DNA from: an uncultured Azospirillum sp.
GTDB taxonomy: Bacteria; Pseudomonadota; Alphaproteobacteria; RF32; CAG-239
Reading direction: 5' to 3'
DNA length: 10,043 bases
NCBI GenBank assembly: GCA_902489675.1
Contig: CABUAP010000034.1
Span: 1-10,043, forward strand
Shown: positions 1 through 6,101 of the stretch, piece by piece
Position numbering within the stretch: position 1 is the stretch's first letter
Layout of the letters: each line of letters starts with the position of its first letter
Notes under the pieces: generated by a model
What the model was told of the DNA's origin: nothing
Database searches by the model: none
The model's input: only the letters and a program-made list of their open reading frames with translations
Made by a program: the position numbers and the translations under genes

Positions 1-327
1 TTTTAACTCGTCGAACAAGAAAATACCGTTATTGCTGTTGTAATTATCCTGTAGGAAACCGGCAATGGAGGCGTTTTCTTCCACCTCATTAAATGCCTTC
101 ATGTTCAAAGTTGTGGTCTGTCCGTCAAAAGCCGCGTCAAACAGATAGGATTCGGAACGAACATCCAGTTGATCGGTATTGCCTTTGAAATTGTCGTTTA
201 AGACAAATTGAGTGCGATTGCTGTGCTTGACTGCATCTGCATCAACGCTTGCCGTTCCGGCAATTTGATCAGCCGCAAAACGTGCGCTTTGTCCAAAGGT
301 TACGTTTTTATCGAGCATTAAAGTGCC
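1..327 (-). other. Non-repeat tail of the passenger before the window edge
   Basis: From residue 1641 the rung pattern fades into G-A-G-T-L-M-L and then a sequence with charged and aromatic residues, ending D-N-Y-N-S-N-N-G-I-F-L-F-D-E-L-K at the window edge. A similar stretch (an Asn-rich turn followed by aliphatic/aromatic-Asp-x-Leu) often lies shortly before the C-terminal barrel in autotransporters. The barrel itself would lie beyond base 1. This is inference from position and style, not a domain seen here. Confidence 0.4.
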
Positions 328-3300
328 GGCACCGACTTCTATGGTGCCGTTGTTGGTAACATTGCCGCCGAAAACTGTGTCTTTATCGGCTTCCGCCGCA
401 ACATACACGATACTTCCCGCATTAAGGGTAATTGAGCCGCTGCCTTCGGTATAAGCTGCGTAGATATTGGCGTTGCCACTGCCGGAAATGTATAGTTTTC
501 CGTTATTTTCAATCACGGCATTGCCGGTAGCATAAAGAGCGGCAGAATTCTTGGCAGATGTCGCGGGGGTTAGGTAAATATCGCCGTTGTTGGTCACCTG
601 AGCGGTTCCGGCGGCATAAATGCCGTAGCTGTTTTGTCCATTAACATTGATACGGCCGTTGTTGGTTACTTTGGAACTGCCGGCCGCATGGAGAGCGTGG
701 CTTCCGCTGCCGTTAACGGTAATGATTCCGCTATTGGTCAGGCTGGTAACGTTATTGACCCAGATACCATAACTGTTTGCATCTGCTGTTGTAATGTTTC
801 CCTTGTTTTCAACCGTTCCCTTTTCAATTTTCATACCGTAACTTCCGGTTCCACTCATATTGAGGGTACCGCTGTTGTAGGTTTTTACATTATTTGAAGA
901 ACGCAGCGCCCAGCTGCCGTCACCATCAATCGTAATATCGCCTTCATTATGGAAACTGGATGAGCCTTTACCGTACAGGCCGTCATTGGCACGACCGGAA
1001 GCCGTAATTTTACCATAGTTGGTAATTGATCCGCCATCGGTTACGGCTAACCCGTACCCGGTTGATTGGTTGATATTAATCCGTCCGCGGTTTTCAATGT
1101 TTTTTGCTAAGATCCCATAACTGCTGGAGGCATTCAGATTAATTTCGGCATTATTGTTCACATTGCCTTTTTCATTTCTAATACCATATGCGGCAGAAGA
1201 CGATGTGACGGTGATGGCACCGCTGTTAACGACAGATGCGCCGTCATCATCGCTGAAAATACCTTTACCGCCGTTGCTGTATAAGAGAAGCTCTCCTCGG
1301 TTATCAATTATTTGGCCTTCAATGCCGATAGCGTTGTCAATCGTTTGAGCGGCAGAACCAATTTGGATGGTGCCGGAGTTCTGAATATTGTTGGCATAAA
1401 TCCCGATGTTTGTCTTGGAAGAGGCATTGTTGTTTTGTGCCATAATGGATATTTTATTTTGATTTTTAATCAGAGAATAATTAGTTTCATCCGTTGCAAT
1501 ACCGAAACTGTCGGCGCTGCCGTCGGTATAAATATTCAAAATACCGCTGGTACTGGTATTGTTCACCGTTCCCGACTGAGTGAAAATAGCGGTTCCTGCG
1601 CCATAAATGGTAATAACGCCGCTGTTTTCAATACTGCCGGAACCGGACGAATACAGACCGTAAGCACTTCTCAGTTTTGCCGTAGAACTTCCGAGCGAAA
1701 TATCGCCGGAATTAACGATTTTTGCATTATTGGTCCAAATGCCGTAATTGGCCGTAGAAGCCGCTTGAGCATATCCGTCAGCGCGCCCGACAGATATTGA
1801 AGCTTGGTTGGTAATGGTGTTGTTGTTTGCGCCCGAGGCATAGATCCCGTACGCAGAAACCTTCCCGTCTGTGTAAATATTGAGGATACCGGCCGCATTG
1901 TTGGTGATATTGCCGTTTGTGATATTCAAAACGCTGCCGTTGCCGTAAACAGATGCGGCGGCATTATTGATGATATTGCCGTTTGTCGCCTTAATTGCGG
2001 TTCCGTTGCCGTAAAGGGCAATGATACCGCTGTTCGTGATATTTCCGTTAGACGATTCAATCCCCGTGCCGTCATTGATAACAGCGTCTTTCGCTCCCAG
2101 TTCCAAACTTCCGGAATTAATGATATTACCGTCCTGGGCATATAAAATCGTATTCTTTTTACCTTCGGCGTAGGTTTGAGATTTGTTGATCTTAACGGCT
2201 GCTTTGTTGGTCAGAGTATTGCTGCCGCTGCCGGCGAGATAAATACCGTAGCTGTCGGCCGAACCGTTGACAATCATAGTAATGCCGCCGATATTTTCAT
2301 TGGTGATATTTCCGCTTTCTCCCCGGATGGCGGTACCGGCACCGTAGATGCGAATGGTGCCTTTGTTGCTGATATTTTGTTTTTGGGCCATGATGCCGGT
2401 GGCGGCATTAAACATATTGCCGTTATCGCCGATTTTGATATCGCCGGTATTAATAATTTGAGCCGTATCACCGAAGATGGCATATACAACCGATTTGTTG
2501 GTTGCGTTGGTCGATAAAATGTTGATCTGCGCTTTGTTGGTGATGGTGGAACCGTCTTGGCCGAAAATACCAAAAACCGGTGCCGTATCATTTTCTGCGT
2601 GAATGTCAATCCGGCCGTTGTTGTCTATTTTCCCTTTGCCGTAAATACCGTATCCCGAACCGTAAAGGCTGATGGTACCGCTGTTGGCAATGTTGCCGCC
2701 GGTGCCAAAAATGCCATAGGCGTCGTCAAACAAAACACTGTTGCTGCCGATAGTCAATTCACCGTTGTTGGTTATATTATTGGTTCCTCCGTCAATGGCT
2801 TTTGCCGTTTGGGTCACTTTGCCCGCACCGGAAGTTAAAACGACGGAAGCATCGTTTGTCAGCAAAAAGCCGCTGCCGTTCAAAGCCAATCCGGAAATTT
2901 TTTCCAGATTATCGGCGGTAACATTAATGCTGCCGCTGCTGTTGTTGGTCAAATTGGCATTTTCTGCATATACAGCCCAGCCGCTGCCGTTCAAATAAAC
3001 ATTGCCGCTGTTAACAACATCGCCGTTGCTGCCGAGAATGGCATAGCCGTATCCGTTCAAGCTCACGGTGCCGCTGTTGGTCAGGGTGCCGTCTTCGGCA
3101 ATCAGCCCGTAACCGTCGCCGTTAAGCGTAACCGTGCCGCTGTTGATTAAATTGCCGCCGCCGGCATAGACCGCGCTGCCGTTGCCGTTAAGTGTAATTG
3201 TGCCTCGGTTGTTGATATTGCTTTCTTCCGCGGCAATGCCGAAAATATCTTCAACTTTTTTGTTTTGCTGGGTTATAGAAATGTTGCCGCTGTTTTCAAT

Positions 3301-5247
3301 ATCGACATTCCAACCGTAAATACCGTAGTTTGCAGGCAATGTCGGCTGATCTTCTTCGTCCCCGTCATCCTCATTTTCGGGGACAAACAACATCGTGATA
3401 TCACTTGCGTTAACAATTTTATACCCGCTGTCGGCCGCCGCTTCCGAATAAATGCCGTAGCTGCCTTTTTCCCCGGTGCCGCTGATCTCGATGCTGCCGC
3501 CGTTGTTCTCAATATTGCCGTTTTGGTTGAAAATGCCGTATCCGGCGCCGTTTATCGTGATCTTGCCGCTGTTTTTAACACTTCCTTTAACGGTTGAATA
3601 AATACCGTAAGCCGTATCTTTGGCCGTGATCGTAATATTACCCCGATTGTCGGCAGAGCTTTCGATATCAGTAAAATTTTTGCCCGTATTGCTGCCGTTG
3701 ATTGCCATCATGCCATAGGCGGAGCCTTCGGCGGAAACGGTGATGTCTTTGCCGTTGACAATTTGTCCGCCCCGTACGGCCTGCATCCCGGCGGCAAGCG
3801 TTTTCCCGCTGTCACCGGTAATATCGATGACAATATTGCCGCTGTTGGTCGCCGTGGTGTTGGCATCGGCGTGCATACCGACAATGCCGCCGTTGCCGGC
3901 CGCAAGTGTCAACGGATTTTCCGGATCTTGTGCCCCTTCCTCATCGCTTGTCTGCAAAGTGTAAGTAAGAGAAATTGTCCCTTTATTGGTTAAAGTCGCT
4001 TTATCCAGTTTGGCGGTGGATTTACTGCCGTTGATAAATGCCTGATCAAGCCAGCTGCTCATCCCCCACAAGCTCAGGGCGCCTTCATGGTTGCCGGAGC
4101 CCGTCAGTTCGATGTTGCCGCTGTTGAGAGCCTGATTGTGAAAATCGGCATAGTAATTGCTCAGACGGGTCTGCATACCGGTTATTTTGCCGAAAGCTGT
4201 GTCTGCTTTGCCGGATATAGTGCCGTTATTGGTCAGGGAGGAGTTGGTGTCGGCATACATGGCGATCACGCTGTCTGAAGTTTTTTTGCCGCTGAATTCC
4301 ATTGAGATTGTCCCGACATTGCCGGCCGAAGAATAGTCGCCGGCAATCATGGCGACAGCACCGTTTTGAGCGGCCATTTCGATCGTGCCGAGGTTGGAGG
4401 CCGAGCTGTTGAGCAGGGCATCCATAGCCACGGTGCCGCTGCCCATGGTAATGGTCTGTTCCTTGTCGTTGATGACGGTTGATTCGTCATGCGCCCGCAT
4501 ACCGATACTCATGTATTTGGTATAAAGATTGATATCTTTATCAAAATTCATTAATTCGGCCAGTGGAATTGTGTCATAAACAAAGGTTTCCGGGTTATAA
4601 ACCCACATACCGGCATTGTTGGATAGCTGCAAATTTTCCCGGTTAACTTTAGTAATGTCGTTTTCGGCCGTAATCAGAACTTTTTTGTAAGGAGTGGTTT
4701 CCGGTTCTGAAGGAACGCTGGTGCCGGCAATATAGCCCAGCCCTTTGCTGCTGTGAACAGTCGGATCTTCCGGCGGGGTAAAGGGGAGGGTATCCGAACC
4801 GCCGCCGCCTCCGCCGCCCCCCGCGGCCAGGGCAATTCCGCCGGCTGCGGCTGCGCCGCCGATCCACCACCATATTGAATTGCTTTCTTCCTGATATGTT
4901 ATTTCGTAAGGCGCATGAGCGGTCATAAATTTTTTATATTGTTTGCCGTTGATATTGTTTAGGCAGCGGGGATACGTCTGAGCGCCGGCCTTGCGAAAAG
5001 TTTCAAAAGCCGTATGGTCGTTGCGGCGAACGGCAACGCAAATTCCGGTATCGCCGTCGCGGTTAACGGCATTGATATTCATCCCGCGCAAAACGGCATT
5101 GTTCAGAACTTGTAAATTTCCCTGCGACGCATGGGCATACATTTCGTTAAAACTTAAAGGAGAAAGATAGGCGTTGGCAGCAGAAGCCGACAAGACCGAA
5201 AAGGCTGTTGTCGTAAGCAATAAGGCTCTGGAAAAAGTGATCCGCAT
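1..5247 (-). CDS. Giant beta-helical surface protein, probable autotransporter passenger (3' end outside window)
   Basis: The frame is open for 1749 codons from ATG at 5247 to base 1, with no in-frame stop when read codon by codon. Order of parts: signal peptide (residues 1-26), ankyrin-like module (about 39-95), hydrophobic Trp/Ala/Gly segment (125-142), eight glycines (143-150), Pro/Thr-rich linker to about 190, a divergent region to about 310, then about 45 rungs of N-[SN]-G-x-[IV] followed by [YF]-[GA]-[IV]-[YF] to about residue 1640, and a non-repeat tail. Such Asn/Gly/Ser-rich ladders are typical of right-handed beta-helix passengers of type V secretion. The passenger has no cysteine, also typical. 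The start is supported by the signal peptide that follows it; the ribosome site is weak (AGGAA about 12 bases upstream). A C-terminal barrel is expected beyond the window but not seen, so a non-autotransporter adhesin is possible. The ligand or target is unknown. Confidence 0.85.
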   Translation of the reverse strand, partial: MRITFSRALLLTTTAFSVLSASAANAYLSPLSFNEMYAHASQGNLQVLNNAVLRGMNINAVNRDGDTGICVAVRRNDHTAFETFRKAGAQTYPRCLNNINGKQYKKFMTAHAPYEITYQEESNSIWWWIGGAAAAGGIALAAGGGGGGGGSDTLPFTPPEDPTVHSSKGLGYIAGTSVPSEPETTPYKKVLITAENDITKVNRENLQLSNNAGMWVYNPETFVYDTIPLAELMNFDKDINLYTKYMSIGMRAHDESTVINDKEQTITMGSGTVAMDALLNSSASNLGTIEMAAQNGAVAMIAGDYSSAGNVGTISMEFSGKKTSDSVIAMYADTNSSLTNNGTISGKADTAFGKITGMQTRLSNYYADFHNQALNSGNIELTGSGNHEGALSLWGMSSWLDQAFINGSKSTAKLDKATLTNKGTISLTYTLQTSDEEGAQDPENPLTLAAGNGGIVGMHADANTTATNSGNIVIDITGDSGKTLAAGMQAVRGGQIVNGKDITVSAEGSAYGMMAINGSNTGKNFTDIESSADNRGNITITAKDTAYGIYSTVKGSVKNSGKITINGAGYGIFNQNGNIENNGGSIEISGTGEKGSYGIYSEAAADSGYKIVNASDITMLFVPENEDDGDEEDQPTLPANYGIYGWNVDIENSGNISITQQNKKVEDIFGIAAEESNINNRGTITLNGNGSAVYAGGGNLINSGTVTLNGDGYGLIAEDGTLTNSGTVSLNGYGYAILGSNGDVVNSGNVYLNGSGWAVYAENANLTNNSSGSINVTADNLEKISGLALNGSGFLLTNDASVVLTSGAGKVTQTAKAIDGGTNNITNNGELTIGSNSVLFDDAYGIFGTGGNIANSGTISLYGSGYGIYGKGKIDNNGRIDIHAENDTAPVFGIFGQDGSTITNKAQINILSTNATNKSVVYAIFGDTAQIINTGDIKIGDNGNMFNAATGIMAQKQNISNKGTIRIYGAGTAIRGESGNITNENIGGITMIVNGSADSYGIYLAGSGSNTLTNKAAVKINKSQTYAEGKKNTILYAQDGNIINSGSLELGAKDAVINDGTGIESSNGNITNSGIIALYGNGTAIKATNGNIINNAAASVYGNGSVLNITNGNITNNAAGILNIYTDGKVSAYGIYASGANNNTITNQASISVGRADGYAQAASTANYGIWTNNAKIVNSGDISLGSSTAKLRSAYGLYSSGSGSIENSGVITIYGAGTAIFTQSGTVNNTSTSGILNIYTDGSADSFGIATDETNYSLIKNQNKISIMAQNNNASSKTNIGIYANNIQNSGTIQIGSAAQTIDNAIGIEGQIIDNRGELLLYSNGGKGIFSDDDGASVVNSGAITVTSSSAAYGIRNEKGNVNNNAEINLNASSSYGILAKNIENRGRININQSTGYGLAVTDGGSITNYGKITASGRANDGLYGKGSSSFHNEGDITIDGDGSWALRSSNNVKTYNSGTLNMSGTGSYGMKIEKGTVENKGNITTADANSYGIWVNNVTSLTNSGIITVNGSGSHALHAAGSSKVTNNGRINVNGQNSYGIYAAGTAQVTNNGDIYLTPATSAKNSAALYATGNAVIENNGKLYISGSGNANIYAAYTEGSGSITLNAGSIVYVAAEADKDTVFGGNVTNNGTIEVGAGTLMLDKNVTFGQSARFAADQIAGTASVDADAVKHSNRTQFVLNDNFKGNTDQLDVRSESYLFDAAFDGQTTTLNMKAFNEVEENASIAGFLQDNYNSNNGIFLFDELK
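1381..2769 (-). repeat. Four tandem supermodules of 106-136 residues
   Basis: Residues 827-1289 hold a second, longer period. Each supermodule has, in order: a rung N-x-G-x-[IL]-x-[IL]-G with an [AG]-x-G-I motif, a rung with [IL]-Y-G-x-G-x-[AG]-I, a rung usually ending [SA]-x-[YF]-G-I, and a rung starting T-[IL]-T-N-[KQ] or similar. Boundaries: 827-932 (106 residues, bases 2452-2769), 933-1043 (111, 2119-2451), 1044-1179 (136, 1711-2118) and 1180-1289 (110, 1381-1710). The third is longer because it carries one extra 22-residue rung. A partial fifth copy starts at residue 1290. Confidence 0.7.
2947..3210 (-). repeat. Four gap-free 22-residue rungs
   Basis: Residues 680-767 are four consecutive units of exactly 22 residues (66 bases) with no insertion. 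They start N-R-G-T-I-T-L-N-G-N-G, N-S-G-T-V-T-L-N-G-D-G, N-S-G-T-V-S-L-N-G-Y-G and N-S-G-N-V-Y-L-N-G-S-G. This is the most regular part of the passenger and gives the cleanest view of the basic rung length. It probably reflects recent tandem duplication of a 66-base unit. Confidence 0.85.
4798..4875 (-). other. Hydrophobic Trp/Ala/Gly segment followed by eight glycines
   Basis: Residues 125-142 are Ile, three Trp, then a run made only of Ile, Gly, Ala and Leu. They are followed by Gly143-Gly150 and a Ser-Asp. The stretch is long and hydrophobic enough to be a membrane segment or membrane-interfacial hairpin, and the glycines would act as a flexible linker to the beta-helix. The residue before the glycines is Ala, not Cys, so it is not a lipobox. 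The coding DNA is GC-rich low-complexity sequence with a run of six G on the coding strand. Confidence 0.65.
4963..5133 (-). other. Ankyrin-like N-terminal module with two cysteines
   Basis: Residues 39-95 read like one and a half to two ankyrin repeats. A first, worn helix pair (A-S-Q-G-N-L-Q-V-L ... A-V-L-R-G-M-N-I-N-A-V-N) leads into R-D-G-D-T-G-I-C-V-A-V-R-R-N-D and F-R-K-A-G-A. This follows the family pattern in which a G-A-D-x-N-x turn is followed by D-x-x-G-x-T-P-L and a closing G-A. The usual T-P-L-H is T-G-I-C here. Cys70 and Cys95 are the only cysteines in the 1749 residues seen. Placement after a signal peptide puts the module in the periplasm or outside the cell. The match is by eye and the repeats are degenerate. 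Confidence 0.5.
5170..5247 (-). other. Sec signal peptide of the giant surface protein
   Basis: Residues 1-26 begin M-R-I-T-F-S-R, continue with a hydrophobic core (A-L-L-L-T-T-T-A-F-S-V-L) and end S-A-A-N-A before Tyr27. This is a short signal peptide with an Ala-x-Ala cleavage site after Ala26. The long extended signal region seen in many large autotransporters is absent. There is no lipobox cysteine, so signal peptidase I processing is expected. Confidence 0.85.
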
Positions 5248-5301
5248 AATAGTCCGTATTCCTGATAGTTAGTTTTCTGTTTAAATTAGCAAATAATAAT
5301 T

Positions 5302-5329
5302 TTTATGCAAGGTTGTTTTTTGTGGTCAA
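5302..5329 (-). promoter_or_regulatory. Predicted sigma70-like promoter for the giant surface protein
   Basis: On the minus strand TTGACC (5324-5329) is followed after 16 bases by CATAAA (5302-5307), five and four matches to the -35 and -10 consensus. Transcription would start near 5295, about 48 bases before the ATG, in an AT-rich leader. It lies just downstream of the lolD hairpin, so the surface-protein gene can be a separate unit on the same strand. Confidence 0.4.
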
Positions 5330-5338
5330 CCGGAATAA

Positions 5339-5367
5339 CGGGCGGCTGCCGAAGCACACACCGCCCG
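5339..5367 (-). terminator. Hairpin terminator after lolD
   Basis: In the minus-strand transcript a 7-base stem CGGGCGG/CCGCCCG begins 8 bases after the lolD stop. Inside it, a second small stem TGC/GCA closes a TTCG tetraloop, a very stable fold. The run after it is only TTATT, so it is a weak intrinsic terminator, or a 3'-end stabilising hairpin. Confidence 0.5.
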
Positions 5368-5375
5368 CTGTTAAT

Positions 5376-6101
5376 CTAATAAAAATTTTGTCCGGGGATT
5401 AAACCCGAAATACCGGTATTGACCAGTCGGCCGTCTTCCAGCCGAACTTTGCGATCCATGGCGGCGGCCAGTTCCATATTGTGGGTGGCAATCAACGCAG
5501 AAAGGCCGGTTTCTTTGACAATGTTCAACAATTCGGCAAAAACAACGTCAGAAGTTTTGGGGTCAAGGTTGCCGGTCGGTTCGTCCGCCAGCAGCAGTTT
5601 CGGCGCATTGGCCAGGGCGCGGGCAATTGCTACCCGTTGCTGCTCGCCGCCCGACATTTCCGCCGGTCGGTGTTTCAAACGGCTGCCGAGATTTAAGCGG
5701 TTAAGCAGCCATTCCGCCCGCTCTTTGGCCGCTTTGGCTTTGGTGCCGGCAATCAGCTGCGGCAGCATCACGTTTTCCACCGCGTTAAAATCCGGCAGCA
5801 GGTTGTGGTATTGATAAACAAAACCGAGAAAATCCCGTCGGAGCAGGGTACGCAGCCCGTCGCCGAGCTTAGAACAGTTTTGTCCGTTCAGATAAATTTC
5901 GCCGCCGCTCGGTGTTTCGAGCAAACCGGCAATTTGCAGCAAAGTCGATTTGCCGGATCCCGAAGGGCCTGTCAAAGCAACAATTTCGCCGCTTTTAATC
6001 TCAAAATCAACGCCATTTAAAACATCCAGTTTTTGACCGCCCTGCTTAAAGCTTTTGCGAACCTGTTTCAGTTCCAGAACAGTTTGAATATTGTTACTCA
6101 T
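5376..6101 (-). CDS. lolD: LolD, ATPase of the lipoprotein-releasing ABC transporter
   Basis: This 241-residue ABC ATPase powers release of lipoproteins from the inner membrane to the periplasmic carrier LolA, acting with the LolC/E permease. All nucleotide-binding motifs are visible: Walker A G-P-S-G-S-G-K-S (45-52), Q-loop Gln97 in F-V-Y-Q-Y-H-N, signature M-S-G-G-E-Q-Q-R (149-156), Walker B L-L-L-A-D-E-P (169-175), D-loop G-N-L-D (177-180) and switch His207. Y-Q-x-H-x-L-L-P-x-F and the length are typical of LolD. Start chosen at M-S-N-N-I-Q because GGAGG sits 9 bases upstream; an upstream in-frame ATG at 6182 would add 27 unrelated residues inside the permease gene. It overlaps the permease gene by 8 bases (ATGAGTAA), pointing to coupled translation. 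MacB-type ATPases are related, but the partner gene supports LolD. Confidence 0.93.
   Translation of the reverse strand: MSNNIQTVLELKQVRKSFKQGGQKLDVLNGVDFEIKSGEIVALTGPSGSGKSTLLQIAGLLETPSGGEIYLNGQNCSKLGDGLRTLLRRDFLGFVYQYHNLLPDFNAVENVMLPQLIAGTKAKAAKERAEWLLNRLNLGSRLKHRPAEMSGGEQQRVAIARALANAPKLLLADEPTGNLDPKTSDVVFAELLNIVKETGLSALIATHNMELAAAMDRKVRLEDGRLVNTGISGLIPGQNFY

Larger units (their letters stand above)
328..4320 (-). repeat. Beta-helix rung array, about 45 rungs
   Basis: Residues about 310-1640 are a ladder of imperfect rungs, most 19-26 residues long. Each starts with Asn-Ser-Gly, Asn-Asn-Gly or Asn-Lys/Arg-Gly, then x-[IVL]-x-[ILV] and a turn such as N-G-x-G or Y-G-x-G, then Tyr/Phe-Gly-[IV]-[YF]. 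Reading through, I count about 45 such starts. Alternating hydrophobic residues and the Asn/Gly turns fit a parallel beta-helix. Two acidic proline-containing loops interrupt the ladder (3913-3948 and 3343-3381). Confidence 0.85.

Noticed and set aside
2947..3210. Regular 66-base repeats as a CRISPR array
   Set aside because: The repeats are coding, diverge at third codon positions and have no constant repeat with unique spacers.
634..4278. Series of plus-strand open frames opposite the giant gene, for example 1312-1800, 1804-2145, 2176-2517 and 3265-3597
   Set aside because: They are mirror frames of the Asn/Gly/Ile/Tyr-rich repeat codons, which rarely give stops on the opposite strand. They lack family motifs, and the minus frame explains the whole stretch.
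4798..4875. Lipoprotein signal or lipobox at the hydrophobic segment before the glycines
   Set aside because: No cysteine is present in or after the segment; the residue before the glycines is Ala, and a conventional signal peptide already lies at residues 1-26.
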